64,000 nt of DNA from Planctomycetota bacterium (GTDB lineage Bacteria; Planctomycetota; UBA1135; GCA-002686595). A program made the translations under genes and the position numbers. Below the pieces are notes generated by a model, which was not told the origin of the DNA, ran no database searches, and saw nothing but the letters and a program-made list of their open reading frames with translations. How positions within the stretch are numbered: position 1 is the first letter of the stretch; every line of letters begins with the position of its first letter. The stretch lies in assembly GCA_029259635.1 (NCBI GenBank), contig JAJDEU010000013.1, positions 496,001-560,000 of the forward strand, in the 5' to 3' direction. Shown here one piece after another: positions 47,452 to 56,787 of the stretch.

Positions 47452-47506
47452 CCCGGCCATCGCCCGGATTCTAAGATCGTCAAGATCCAGGATCAATCTC
47501 GCACCC

Positions 47507-47630
47507 GTACCGACTCGTACCAATCTCCGCCGTTTTCTCCGCAGCTTGGCCGCACTCCGGCGGCTCGATCGACGTCTTCACCGCGAGGACCGAAATCGCA
47601 CTCGCGACTTTCCGAAACGTGGCGAACCAC
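47507..47630. mobile_element. RAYT-family miniature element M8
   Basis: The left end reads GTACCGACTCGTACCAATCT followed by CCGCCGTTTTCTCCGC, clearly of the family. The right part (CTCGCGACTTTCCGAAACGT at 47601) is shared with M4 rather than with M1-M3. The right boundary is uncertain. It lies about 55 bp from the decayed tRNA-Pro copy A and 100 bp from the stop of the Hep_Hag-like gene. Confidence 0.55.
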
Positions 47631-47730
47631 AAAAAGCGGCGACTCGAAGAGAATCACCCCCGTCTTGCGGAGGAGTCGGACTGCGGTAGGCGTATGCGCC
47701 ACCCATCCGCAGACGAACGACTGGTTGTGA

Positions 47731-48834
47731 TCAGAAGGGAGAGTTCAATCCGCCACCCGCCCAGTTGTACGGTCCGGATGTAATTCGGCTGTGGCCACCG
47801 CTGACCGACGAGTAGTTTCCGATCGCCGCGCTGCTATATCCGCCACTGATCGAGGAACAATAGCCGACCGTTACGCTGCTTTTTCCGCCGCTAATCGTCG
47901 ACCACCTCGCCGTCGGAGTGGTGATGCTGTTGCGCCCTCCGCCAATCCAAGAGATCTCGCCGTAAGCGCGATGTGCACTTCCGCCGCTGATCGAAGCGTA
48001 GTCACCCGCCGACTCGTTTCCGAGTCCTCCGCTGACCGTGGTGCGCAGCCCACTGGCCAGTCCTTTGTAGCCACCGCTCACCGAGGAATCGTAGCCGCTC
48101 GCGGTCCCCATGCTTCCTCCACTAACCGAGGCATGCGGGCCACTCGCAGAGTTACCGAAGCCTCCCGTTACGGAAGCAAAGTCATTCGATGCCAAGTTGC
48201 TCTCGCCGCCGCTGATGGAAGCGGAAGTTCCGTAGGCGCTGTTCTTGCGCCCCCCACTGATCGAAGCGAGAGTCCCATAAACCAGGTTCGTGTCGCCGCC
48301 ACTGATCGAAGAGCCCACGCCCGCGGCCACGTTGTTCGCGCCACCCGAAATGGCCGCAAAGGGGCCGGTGATCGAGTTGTTCTCGGCGACGACCACTCCT
48401 CCGAACCGAGTGTATGTGTGCCCGCGCCCGACGACGACATTGTGCGATCCCGTGCGCGCGTCACCGAACGGGTTGCCCAGCTCATTGTAGCCGACGATCA
48501 GGTTGCCGACGCCGTTCGTAGCGCCCTGTGGAGAGTCCGGATCCTGGGGCGCGCCGTTGGTTGCTTTGAGCCCGTTCACGATTTGGAGGTTCGCACCCGT
48601 AAGTCGCAACGTCTTGCGAGTTCCGCCCAAGCCGTCGGGAATGTGCTCGATGGTAAAGAGGCTGAGAATCTCGCGCTGTTCGGCCGTCAAGCCCAACGTG
48701 AGCTTTGGAAGCCGACGCGTAGAGTCGTGAAAACTCGGCGAGGAGACCGGAGGAGCTTCGAGCTGAGGGGCGGCAACGGATGCCGGAGCGGCGACGCATA
48801 AAGTCAGGAGAGCGGGAGCGATACGGGTATTCAT
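47731..48834 (-). CDS. Secreted Hep_Hag-like repeat protein
   Basis: A 367-residue protein with a signal peptide (MNTRIAPALLTLCVAAPASVAA). Residues about 160-367 are 13 to 14 tandem 15-residue units of the form S-[IV]-S-G-G-x-x-N-x-A-x-G-x-x-[AS], for example SISGGDTNLVYGTLA and SVSGGYKGLASGLRT. This is the pattern of Hep_Hag/YadA-head repeats that build a left-handed beta-roll in trimeric adhesins. The usual stalk and C-terminal membrane anchor are missing, because the protein stops after the last unit, so it is either secreted or held by another protein. The first 110 residues (LTLGLTAEQREILSLFTIEHIPDG) look like the neck of a tail-fibre-like family. It is likely to be an adhesive surface protein. 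Confidence 0.75.
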   Translation of the reverse strand: MNTRIAPALLTLCVAAPASVAAPQLEAPPVSSPSFHDSTRRLPKLTLGLTAEQREILSLFTIEHIPDGLGGTRKTLRLTGANLQIVNGLKATNGAPQDPDSPQGATNGVGNLIVGYNELGNPFGDARTGSHNVVVGRGHTYTRFGGVVVAENNSITGPFAAISGGANNVAAGVGSSISGGDTNLVYGTLASISGGRKNSAYGTSASISGGESNLASNDFASVTGGFGNSASGPHASVSGGSMGTASGYDSSVSGGYKGLASGLRTTVSGGLGNESAGDYASISGGSAHRAYGEISWIGGGRNSITTPTARWSTISGGKSSVTVGYCSSISGGYSSAAIGNYSSVSGGHSRITSGPYNWAGGGLNSPF

Positions 48835-48936
48835 GGTCGATTGGGGCGTGGAATGAATGGTCAGGCAGTTCCACGCATTCCCAATCCCAACCCCGCCAAG
48901 AATCACGAGATTCTGGATCGAAGCTCACCTGACAGC

Positions 48937-51900
48937 TCACCGAGCAGTGGACCGAGAGAGCTCCTCCCGAAGCTCAGCGAGCCACGCCGATTGCCCCGGA
49001 ACGCGTACCGATTCCATTTCGATCACGCGCTCGAATTCGCGCGTCGCGTCAAGCTCACGACCGGCCAGGCGCAGACACCGGGCATAACCCAGCCGGAATG
49101 AAGACTGCTGGTGATCCGGAACTGCGACGTTCAGGTTGGCAGCATCGAGCGCGAGCTCAAAATACCCGAGTGCTTCCTCATAGCGCCCTTCAAGGACGAG
49201 TGCCGAGGCTAGGTCCTCCCCGGCGTCAATGCGTTTCGGGTGTTCCTTCGGCAGGTGCTCGTCGGCCCACGCAAGCACTTCGCGCATCAACTCAAGACTC
49301 CGGCCGGGCTCGCCCCGCCGCGCGTGTGCGATTCCCAAGTTCCTCAGCGTCGCGAACTGACGAACGTCATCCGAAGGGAGGGTCGTGCGCATGCCCGCCA
49401 AAATCTCTGTGAAGACTCGCACCGCAGAGTCCCAGTCCTCGTTCTGGAAGAGGGCATTAGCGTAGTTGTTGCCAACGACCAGTGTGCGCGCACTGTTATC
49501 GCCCAACCGTCGTCGAAATCCCCGCCAACCATCGCCGAGCAGACCGAACGCTACCTCCGTTCGCCCCTGGCCAAGATACAACATGCCCAGCTCGACCGTG
49601 GCCTCGTGAAGTTCGAGATCGTCGTCGTTGAGTGTCGCCTCACTGCGCTGAACGAGATCGACAAGCAGCGGCTCCGCTTCAATCAAGCGGTCGGCCTGCC
49701 TCAAAAAGCGTGCGAGCTTGAATTGTGAACTGAGTGTCCGTGGGTGGTCCTCGCCGAGCAAGCGCTGGCGCGTGGCAACACCCTCACGGTAGAGCGACTC
49801 CGCCGCATCCGGATCGAGCTGCGAGAGCGCGGACGCCAAATTGCTCTTGGCCGTGAGCGTCTCCGCGTGCGCAGGGCCGTCGCGCGCTTCACGTGCGCGA
49901 ACGACCTCCTGCAGGATCGGAAGTGCTCGTGCATCCTGCCCACTACGAACATGCAGATTGGCGAGATCGTTTAAAGCAACCAGCGTGCGAGGATGATCGG
50001 CTCCGTAGGCTCGTGCGAAGTCGGCGGCCAGAGCCTCGTAGGTCTCGATGGAGTCGGGGGCGCCAATTAATGTTGCAGACGTTCGGGCAAGCATTGCACG
50101 GGCGAAAAGAGTGGGTTCGGAGCCCGTGCCGTGCAGACGTTCGAGCTTGTCCACCAGAGCGCGCGCCCGATCGTCAGCCTCGCTGAAGCGTTCCCGTTCC
50201 AGAAGCGCATGGATCAGACTGAGCTCGAAACTTGCTATCGACTCATCGTCACCGAGGAGCTCCTCGCTCTCTGCGACAAGCTCCTCAAGGCGCTTGAGAG
50301 CCTCGATCGTATGACCTTCGAGGCCTAGCAACACTGCGTCTAGCTGCCGAAGGGGGAAGCGCTCTTCCGGCGTGAGCTCAGCGCCTCGCTCGCCACTAGC
50401 GGGCATGTACCTGTCGAGCAGAGCGCGCGCTTCGTCGGCGCGGTCTAGCCGGACGAGAGCTTGTCCGACGTTGTAGACCGTGTCGCACTCTTCCGCTGGA
50501 GTGAAGAACTGCCGAAGCTCCAGTGCGGCCCGGCCGTGAGTCTCGGCGCGCTCGAACAGCCCGAGACTGAAGTAGCTCTTCGAGAGCATGCGCCACAGAG
50601 CGGACTTGATCTCCGGTCGCTCCTCCTCAGCGATACGCGCGGCCGCGCGATCGAGCAGTTCGGCAGCACGTACATCATAGCCGCCCTCCTCGGTACGGAC
50701 GGACACGAACATGTCGGTCAAGACGTCGTTGATCGATCGAAACTTGTCGTTTTCGACCGTGGCCCGCAGAAGCGACGAGAACGAGACAATGCCGCCGATA
50801 AGGAGCGCGACCAGGGCGATCCCCGCCGCACTGACCATCGGCCAGTTTCGCCGCGTGAACATTATTACGGCGTAGAGTCGGCTTGGCGGCCCAGCTTCGA
50901 CGGGGCGATAGTCGAGGAATCGCCGCAGGTCCGCAGCGAGATCGGCAACGGACGGATAGCGACGCTCCGGATCCTTTTCGAGTGCTCGCAGTGCGACCCA
51001 ATTCAGATCTGCCGGGAGCTCCGGATCTGTAGAGCTCAACGAAGGAGGCGTGACCTTGCGGATGACATCCGCGACCTCGGTCATCGATCGGCGGTCGAGT
51101 TCAAAGGGCGCTCTCCCACACACCAACTCGTAGAGCAGAAGGCCGAGCGCGTACACGTCCGTTCGCGTCTCCACCTCGTGGCCGTCGTTTCCGAGCTGCT
51201 CGGGTGCCATGTAGTGCAACGTTCCAATGAGGTGACCTGTTCGAGTCACGCGCGTTGCAGCCCCGTCTTCGGTGTCGAGCGCGCGCGCAACCCCGAAGTC
51301 GATCACCTTCGCGATGCCGTTGGACCCCACCAGCACATTGGCCGGCTTCAAGTCGCGATGGAGTACGCCCTGTCGATGACCGTGATGAATGGCGTCGCAC
51401 ACGTCGACAAAGAGCGTGAGCCGCTCTCGCAAATCCTTTTCTCGTCCCCAGCTCAAGAGATCGCGTGCGCCTTCGACCAGCTCGACCGCAAAGTAGGGCT
51501 GCTCGATCCCGTCGGGAGTCTCGTGGACCCCGGCCTCGAGCACGCGCGCAATGCCCGGGTGATCGAGTCGAGCGAGAAACTCGACCTCAGAGCGAAAACG
51601 CCGATCGCGGTCCGCCGAGATCAAGTCCGTGCGCAGCATCTTCAGGGCGACGCGACGCTTCGGATAGTTCTGCTCTGCCTCGTACACGATGCCCATCCCT
51701 CCCGTTCCGATCGTGCTCACGATCCGAAACGGGCCGACTCGACGTCCCGCTGGAACCTGCTCGGGAGCTGAAGGTGCCCGCGAGGCGAACTCCAGAAAGT
51801 CCGGTGCGCTGTCCGCGCCGAGCATGCGCCCGAGTTCGAGTCGTAGAGCTTCTTCCCCGCCGCAAGCGCGATCCAGGAAGGCCTCGCGTTCGCTCGCGTC

Positions 51901-51957
51901 GAGCTCTTGGGCCGCTTCGAAGAGATCCAGCGCGCGGCGCGTGCGATCGATGGTCAT
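48937..51957 (-). CDS. Membrane Ser/Thr protein kinase with TPR sensor
   Basis: A 1006-residue kinase. The catalytic domain (about 75-345) has the glycine loop TIGTGGMGIVYEAEQ, VALKMLRTD (catalytic lysine), VLHRDLKPANVLV (catalytic Asp), VIDFGVARAL (DFG) and GTLHYMAPEQLG (APE). It is thus an active Hanks-type kinase. One membrane helix follows near 380-402 (WPMVSAAGIALVALLIGGIVSF), and the remaining 600 residues are TPR units outside the cytoplasm. The ATG overlaps the stop of the ECF sigma gene (ATGA), the arrangement typical of planctomycetes, so kinase and sigma factor probably act in one pathway. The substrate is likely to be the sigma factor or its target, which is inference. Confidence 0.95.
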   Translation of the reverse strand: MTIDRTRRALDLFEAAQELDASEREAFLDRACGGEEALRLELGRMLGADSAPDFLEFASRAPSAPEQVPAGRRVGPFRIVSTIGTGGMGIVYEAEQNYPKRRVALKMLRTDLISADRDRRFRSEVEFLARLDHPGIARVLEAGVHETPDGIEQPYFAVELVEGARDLLSWGREKDLRERLTLFVDVCDAIHHGHRQGVLHRDLKPANVLVGSNGIAKVIDFGVARALDTEDGAATRVTRTGHLIGTLHYMAPEQLGNDGHEVETRTDVYALGLLLYELVCGRAPFELDRRSMTEVADVIRKVTPPSLSSTDPELPADLNWVALRALEKDPERRYPSVADLAADLRRFLDYRPVEAGPPSRLYAVIMFTRRNWPMVSAAGIALVALLIGGIVSFSSLLRATVENDKFRSINDVLTDMFVSVRTEEGGYDVRAAELLDRAAARIAEEERPEIKSALWRMLSKSYFSLGLFERAETHGRAALELRQFFTPAEECDTVYNVGQALVRLDRADEARALLDRYMPASGERGAELTPEERFPLRQLDAVLLGLEGHTIEALKRLEELVAESEELLGDDESIASFELSLIHALLERERFSEADDRARALVDKLERLHGTGSEPTLFARAMLARTSATLIGAPDSIETYEALAADFARAYGADHPRTLVALNDLANLHVRSGQDARALPILQEVVRAREARDGPAHAETLTAKSNLASALSQLDPDAAESLYREGVATRQRLLGEDHPRTLSSQFKLARFLRQADRLIEAEPLLVDLVQRSEATLNDDDLELHEATVELGMLYLGQGRTEVAFGLLGDGWRGFRRRLGDNSARTLVVGNNYANALFQNEDWDSAVRVFTEILAGMRTTLPSDDVRQFATLRNLGIAHARRGEPGRSLELMREVLAWADEHLPKEHPKRIDAGEDLASALVLEGRYEEALGYFELALDAANLNVAVPDHQQSSFRLGYARCLRLAGRELDATREFERVIEMESVRVPGQSAWLAELREELSRSTAR

Positions 51958-52523
51958 CCCTCCGCCTCCTTGAGGCGAGCGTAGAGAAACGCGCGCGCGC
52001 TGCTCCAGGCGCGTTCGACATTTCGCAGCGGGAGCTCGAGCACGCGGGCAATCTCCGGATGTTTCATGCCGGCGAAGAAGCGCAGCTCGACGACGCGCGC
52101 CAGTTCGGGCTTTGCACGCGCTAGGTCATCGAGCGCCGCATCGAGGGCAACCAAGTCGTTTGAGCTCTGCTCCAGAATGTCGACCACTTGATCGAGCTCC
52201 ACGCGCTCGAACCCGCCGCCATGACGCTCGGCCGCTCGCCGCCTCGCCCGGTCAACGACGATGGAGCGCATGGCCTTCGCCGCGACCGCCATGAAATGTT
52301 CGCGCCCGTCGAGTGGCGCACCGTCCGCGCGTTCGATCCGGAGCCAGGCTTCGTTCAGAAGCGCTGTGGTTTGCATCGTCTGGCCAGCGGGCAGCCTCGA
52401 CATGACGCGCCGCGCCAGGCGATGCAGCTCCTCGTGAACGAGCGGCACCAGCTCGTTCGCCGCGTCGACATCCCCGTTCTGAAAGCGAACGAGAAGGTCC
52501 GTGAGCTCACCTGGGCCGGACAT
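51954..52523 (-). CDS. ECF-type sigma factor (planctomycete/acidobacterial ECF_sub)
   Basis: A 189-residue sigma factor. Region 2: ANELVPLVHEELHRLARRVMSRLPAGQTMQTTALLNEAWLRIERADG, containing the family-typical LVHEELHRLA and T-A-L-L-N-E-A-W. Region 4: VELRFFAGMKHPEIARVLELPLRNVERAWSSARAFLYARL. The protein lacks a membrane or anti-sigma part. It lies directly upstream of the kinase gene and overlaps it by 4 bp. Such sigma factors are usually activated by phosphorylation by the partner kinase; here this is inferred from position. Confidence 0.93.
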   Translation of the reverse strand: MSGPGELTDLLVRFQNGDVDAANELVPLVHEELHRLARRVMSRLPAGQTMQTTALLNEAWLRIERADGAPLDGREHFMAVAAKAMRSIVVDRARRRAAERHGGGFERVELDQVVDILEQSSNDLVALDAALDDLARAKPELARVVELRFFAGMKHPEIARVLELPLRNVERAWSSARAFLYARLKEAEG

Positions 52524-52637
52524 TCTCTCGATTGTATTCGATTCGTCCCCCGTCTACGGCTCACGCAACCGGTCCAAGCGCGGAGAGGGGTGACCCCAAT
52601 CAACGGACGTACCCGTTGAACATCAATTGCTTGTAAA

Positions 52638-52738
<101 letters not shown>

Positions 52739-53208
52739 ACGGTCAACGGGTCGATATTAGTCGATCTCAGAGAATTTCGGGTAGCACTACCTAGCGGGTT
52801 CGCTTCAAGAGGGAGGATCGTTCCGATGACATTCGTCCAGTGGGGACCTGTACCACGGTGACGACTATCGCCCGCGCACAAACGCCGCCCCCCACGGCCA
52901 GATCCAGGCTGCCGATGCTTCCGGGCACTTTCAAACCTCATGCGTAGTTCTCGGCCCGGCCACCGGCTTCTCATTGCAGCGGTACTGATTTAATTAACAG
53001 CCGCGACAAGCCCTCATTGAAACTCCGTTCAACAGGGAAAAGCTAATGACGTCGGCCTACCCATCGACCTCCCCCGAGAAAATGGAAGTCCACTTTTTCT
53101 GGTGAAGGTCAGTTGAGCACACTATCAGGGGTCCGACCGGATTGTGCCAACTAGCCAACCGCAGGATAGGCGTCGGGAACTGCGACAGCTATCCGGTTTA
53201 TAGATCGG
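52739..53208. other. Intergenic region at the island's left end
   Basis: These 470 bp hold no convincing gene on either strand. A 12-bp palindrome, GGTAGCACTACC, lies at 52780-52791 and occurs again at 57727-57738. It could hold regulatory or attachment-arm sequence. Confidence 0.4.
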
Positions 53209-53607
53209 CTACGATGACGATGATGACCTGTTATGAGCAAAGGAGCGCCGAGCCCAATCCACAAGCTCGACCGGTATGTTTTCACCAACTTGGACTGTGA
53301 AGTATCGGGTCAGCCCCGGATAAGTCATACCCTTTGGCGCTTCGTGCAGCCTACCGTGCTCGGTGCCGTCTGGGAGCGCCATTCCGACTACCACTTGCGT
53401 GGACTTCTTGATCCACATGACTGCGTAGACCGACCCGTCCTGTCGTTCAAACTTAACGTAGATCGTAGTGAGATTGCTCTGGGCGTCCCTGCTCACGCGT
53501 AGAAGCGAGTCACCAATCTCCAGTACGGAAGGCTTGAGGGCTTGCCAAGACGGCCCACTCACTCTCTCCACAGCTCGTTCATCCAGCCGACTCATGTAGC
53601 GGATCAT
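53209..53607 (-). CDS. DUF5655-like small protein
   Basis: A 132-residue protein, start ATG 53607 (or 53595). The central and C-terminal part, TIYVKFERQDGSVYAVMWIKKSTQVVVGMALPDGTE then GMTYPGLTRYFTVQVGENIPVELVDWARRSFAH in outline, follows the pattern of DUF5655: a strand with F-x-R, a hydrophobic strand ending L-P, G-x-x-x-Y and a final helix. DUF5655 proteins occur alone or attached to DNA-repair and restriction proteins; their function is unknown. It is divergent from the methyltransferase gene, with 124 bp between the starts. It is part of the AT-richer island. Confidence 0.6.
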   Translation of the reverse strand: MIRYMSRLDERAVERVSGPSWQALKPSVLEIGDSLLRVSRDAQSNLTTIYVKFERQDGSVYAVMWIKKSTQVVVGMALPDGTEHGRLHEAPKGMTYPGLTRYFTVQVGENIPVELVDWARRSFAHNRSSSSS

Positions 53608-53713
53608 GCAAAGTTCAGACCTCTAATTGCAACCGCTACGGGATTCGCTCGTCTGTACTTTGAGCGCCCAGACAATAATACCTCGCCGCCTTCTTGCCCC
53701 TGCACCCTAAGAC

Positions 53714-53726
53714 GACTATAAGTAGC
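53714..53726 (+). promoter_or_regulatory. Single C-box operator before the methyltransferase
   Basis: GACTATAAGTAGC is identical to 56803-56815 at the C-protein promoter and lies 5 bp before the GTG start of the methyltransferase gene. ACTATAAGT is a near-palindrome of the C-box type. Only one dimer site is present, so binding of the C protein there would be expected to repress the methyltransferase once enough C protein has formed. The message may have a very short leader. Confidence 0.7.
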
Positions 53727-53731
53727 AAACC

Positions 53732-55501
53732 GTGACGAAGAACCTAGCGAAAGAGCAGAGCCCCGAGACCCCAGTATCCCGCCCCAACAAGGGCGCGAAA
53801 CAAATCAAGGCCACCGGGGCACACTACACCCCACCGGGACTTGCACTGTTCCTCGCCAAGCTGGCGCTCGAGGATGTCAGCCAACAACGACCGATTACGG
53901 TTCTTGATCCCGCCTGCGGGGACGGCAGCCTGCTCTTGGCCATCGCAGAGGTGGCCGAACAGCGCACAGGTCATCAGATCCAGGCAGTCGCCATCGACCG
54001 CGACCCGGACTCAGTACTGGCAACCCGTGAGGCGTTAGCGAGTAACAACCCAGCAATACGTACAACTACGAGAACTGGAGATTACCTTCACCTCGCCATC
54101 AACAGCTTTGCGTCGCCCGGAGAGCTAAATTTCAAGCCGATGACGGACGACCCTCTCGATCCGGTTGACGTCATCATCGCCAACCCGCCGTACGTCCGGA
54201 CTCAAGTTCTCGGGGCGAGCGAGTCGCGACGGCTCTCACGCATGCTCGGCCTTTCAGGCCGGGTTGACCTCTACCATGCTTTCGTTCGGGCAATGGCGAT
54301 GAGCCTGAAACCGGGAGGGACTTTGGCGCTTCTCTGCTCCAACCGTTTCCTGACGACGCTCTCAGGACAGGCCGTCCGGGACACTCTCGAATCGGAGTTC
54401 ACGCTCAGACAGATCTTCGACCTAGGAGACACAAAGCTCTTTGGAGCCGCCGTGTTGCCTGCAATCGTCATTGCAACCAAGGGGAAAACGACGGCAAAAA
54501 CATGCTGTAAGTTTCATCGAGTCTATGAAGTACAGAACGGCGACCAAACAGTTCAAGCTAAACGCCGACCAACGGTCCTAGAAGCCCTGGAGCAGAAGAA
54601 GGCTCCAGTGGCGGAGGAGTTTGGCCGGATCTTTTGCATCGAACGAGGCACTCTATCAACGAACAACGGTCACGGGCATTCATGGACCCTAACCTCAAGA
54701 GACAGCGAGAGGTGGCTCAACCAGGTTAGGAAGAAGACGGTATGCACCTTCGCGGACATTGGAAAGATTCGAGTTGGTATCAAGACGACCGCCGACAAAG
54801 TATTTATCCGTACTGACTGGAGAACGCTTGAACCTCACGAGCGCCCGGAGGCGGACTTGCTTCGCCCCCTCATGACTCACAAGGTTGCATGCCGCTGGCG
54901 ATTTGCAGAGCCGGATCGAAGCGTTCTCTATCCGCACACAATGAAGGATGGGAAGAAAGTCACCGTGAAGATTAGTGACTTCCCACGAGCGGAAGCCTAT
55001 CTGGAACAACATCGGTCTCGCTTGCAGAGCCGCAAGTATCTAATCGAAGCCGGTCGCAATTGGTACGAACTGTGGGTTCCTCAATTGCCAGCTGATTGGG
55101 GGCTACCAAGAATCGTGTGGCCCGATATCAGCGAGGCTCCAAAATTCGCCCTGGATCTATCGGGAGCGATCGTAAACGGAGACTGCTACTGGCTCACACT
55201 CCGAGACAACCGGGACGATGACTGGCTTGCACTAATGCTGGGGATAGCAAACTCGGAGTTTGCGCTGCAATTCTACGATACAGTCTGCGGGAATCGTCTG
55301 TACGCCGGGAGGCGTCGCTACATAACGCAGTATGTCTCCCAATTCCCGTTACCCGATATCAACACTGTTCCGTCCCGGAAGATAATCGAGAAGGTGAAGA
55401 TGATTCTCGCGCGTGAAGCGAAGCCGGAAGATGCCGATCAATCCGAAATTGACAGACTCGTTAGGCTAGCCTTCGGTATCAAAGAAAAGATCCCGAGGTA
55501 G
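53732..55501 (+). CDS. N6-adenine DNA methyltransferase of a type II R-M system
   Basis: A 589-residue methyltransferase, start GTG 53732. Motif X is GAHYTPPGLALFLAKLAL (about 30-47). Motif I is VLDPACGDGSLLLAIAE (AdoMet binding). Motif IV is IIANPPYVRTQVLG (catalytic NPPY). This order, X-I-IV before the target-recognition part, is that of gamma-class amino-methyltransferases. The C-terminal 250 residues (for example WVPQLPADWGLPRIVWPDISE; NRLYAGRRRYITQYVSQFPLP) are the target-recognition domain of the TaqI/PstI/Eco57I kind. It protects host DNA from the endonuclease encoded convergently, with which its 3' end overlaps by 36 bp. The recognition site cannot be read from the sequence. Confidence 0.93.
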   Translation: MTKNLAKEQSPETPVSRPNKGAKQIKATGAHYTPPGLALFLAKLALEDVSQQRPITVLDPACGDGSLLLAIAEVAEQRTGHQIQAVAIDRDPDSVLATREALASNNPAIRTTTRTGDYLHLAINSFASPGELNFKPMTDDPLDPVDVIIANPPYVRTQVLGASESRRLSRMLGLSGRVDLYHAFVRAMAMSLKPGGTLALLCSNRFLTTLSGQAVRDTLESEFTLRQIFDLGDTKLFGAAVLPAIVIATKGKTTAKTCCKFHRVYEVQNGDQTVQAKRRPTVLEALEQKKAPVAEEFGRIFCIERGTLSTNNGHGHSWTLTSRDSERWLNQVRKKTVCTFADIGKIRVGIKTTADKVFIRTDWRTLEPHERPEADLLRPLMTHKVACRWRFAEPDRSVLYPHTMKDGKKVTVKISDFPRAEAYLEQHRSRLQSRKYLIEAGRNWYELWVPQLPADWGLPRIVWPDISEAPKFALDLSGAIVNGDCYWLTLRDNRDDDWLALMLGIANSEFALQFYDTVCGNRLYAGRRRYITQYVSQFPLPDINTVPSRKIIEKVKMILAREAKPEDADQSEIDRLVRLAFGIKEKIPR

Positions 55502-56533
55502 AGGGATCTGTAACTTCTTGTTCTTCGTCAATCCCCCGAAGCGCCTAAACTCGGCAAAGAAGTCCGCCCCGGTTGATAAGACTAGACCGGTAATCTTCAC
55601 CGATCCACTTGCCGAGACCTCGCCGTAGAAGACTGCATACCGCACATCGCGATGCTGTAGCCCCTTGGCGAGAGACTCGATTAGGTTGTCACTATCCGGA
55701 GAGAAGAGCCCCAGATCTATTGTTGGAGATGTCTGCAATTTCACTTCAAGAGCTTGGCATGGAACGTCCGGAAACTGTCCTCTGTCAGCAAAGCCATCAA
55801 GCTTGAGCGACTCGCACACGAGGCGGTGAAGTCCCTCACCACGGTTTCGGTCTTGGAGAACACCGGGGTCCGCAAACGACTGCCCGACGACTGCCCCAAG
55901 CCTCACGTACAGCGCGTCAATCGAAAGGACGAGCCCGGGCTGCGGAGACTGAATTGGCGAGAGACTTGCAAGTACGTCATCGGGTACATCTCGCCGGGGA
56001 CGAAGCACGCGGTTCATATTCTCGGTGTCGGAACTAGATACCAGCGACGATGGCATGAACCCAGCGACACCATCATCACGCCGTTTCGCCTGGTACTTAG
56101 AGGTGAGCGTTCCCGTTCGGTCCAGCTGCGCTACCTCCTCACCCGTTAGGACTCGCGCTGTTGTGACAATCTCGTCATCGTTGACTCGAATTAGCGCGTA
56201 GCGCCGCTCTCCATCAACCTCCTCGTTCCAGATTTGGAGGTTGTTGTTTTTCTGCACGTACACATCAAGCTTCTGCGCAGGGAAACGCGGCTTAGTCTTC
56301 TTGAAGGAGGTTGGTGTGGGATACCCGAGGGCGGTACAGACTGCTTGCTTGCAAACTTTTGCTCGGGTCCGCAGCGCGTAGTCCAAGTTGAGACCACGCA
56401 ACGAATGCGTCAGCATCCTCTCAATCTGATCCCTGGGGATGAACAAGCCCGCATTCTCATCAGGCAGTGAATAGATGGTAGAGCCCGAGGCCGCGATGCG
56501 CTCCCGGATGGCATCGTCAATGCTATCGGTCAC
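55466..56533 (-). CDS. Type II restriction endonuclease (PD-(D/E)XK)
   Basis: A 355-residue protein. Start GTG 56533 has a very strong ribosome-binding site (AGGAGGAGTA directly before it), and it overlaps the C-protein stop by 11 bp. Residues 255-265, PDVPCQALEVK, form a full PD-(D/E)XK nuclease motif: P255-D256, then E263-V-K265. A further conserved-looking strand follows (RDVRYAVFYGEV). The N-terminal 200 residues probably hold the DNA-recognition part. I cannot name the recognition family. The gene is co-transcribed with the C gene and convergent to the methyltransferase gene, so it is the endonuclease of this system. Confidence 0.85.
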   Translation of the reverse strand: MTDSIDDAIRERIAASGSTIYSLPDENAGLFIPRDQIERMLTHSLRGLNLDYALRTRAKVCKQAVCTALGYPTPTSFKKTKPRFPAQKLDVYVQKNNNLQIWNEEVDGERRYALIRVNDDEIVTTARVLTGEEVAQLDRTGTLTSKYQAKRRDDGVAGFMPSSLVSSSDTENMNRVLRPRRDVPDDVLASLSPIQSPQPGLVLSIDALYVRLGAVVGQSFADPGVLQDRNRGEGLHRLVCESLKLDGFADRGQFPDVPCQALEVKLQTSPTIDLGLFSPDSDNLIESLAKGLQHRDVRYAVFYGEVSASGSVKITGLVLSTGADFFAEFRRFGGLTKNKKLQIPLPRDLFFDTEG

Positions 56534-56765
56534 TACTCCTCCTGGGATGCTCCGGGCTGAGGAGAATGAGCGGGTCCGCCCTGAGTGCCTTGGCGATTTT
56601 CTGGAGAGTGTCGAGCGTGATATTCCGCTCGCCCCTCTCAACCGAGCCCACGTACGTGCGATGGACACCGCACCGTTCAGCAAGCTCCTCTTGAGAGTAT
56701 CCCGCTCGCTGACGCAGGTTCCTCAGGTTGACGGCGACAAGGTCGTTTAGTCTCTTTGTGCCCAC
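56523..56765 (-). CDS. Controller (C) protein of the R-M system
   Basis: An 80-residue XRE/HTH_3 protein, start GTG 56765. It reads NLRNLRQRAGYSQEELAERC then GVHRTYVGSVERGERNITLD, exactly the five-helix HTH of R-M controller proteins (about 75-85 residues). C proteins activate their own operon and the endonuclease at low concentration and repress at high concentration, giving the delay needed for methylation on entry to a new cell. The C gene precedes and overlaps the endonuclease gene. The two-site operator at 56788-56812 lies 22 bp upstream. Confidence 0.95.
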   Translation of the reverse strand: MGTKRLNDLVAVNLRNLRQRAGYSQEELAERCGVHRTYVGSVERGERNITLDTLQKIAKALRADPLILLSPEHPRRSSDR

Positions 56766-56787
56766 ACGCGAAGATTGTGATTCTGAT

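Noticed and set aside
50461..51771. Open frame of 436 codons on the plus strand
   Set aside because: It is opposite the kinase gene, whose catalytic motifs are intact, and has shadow-like composition.
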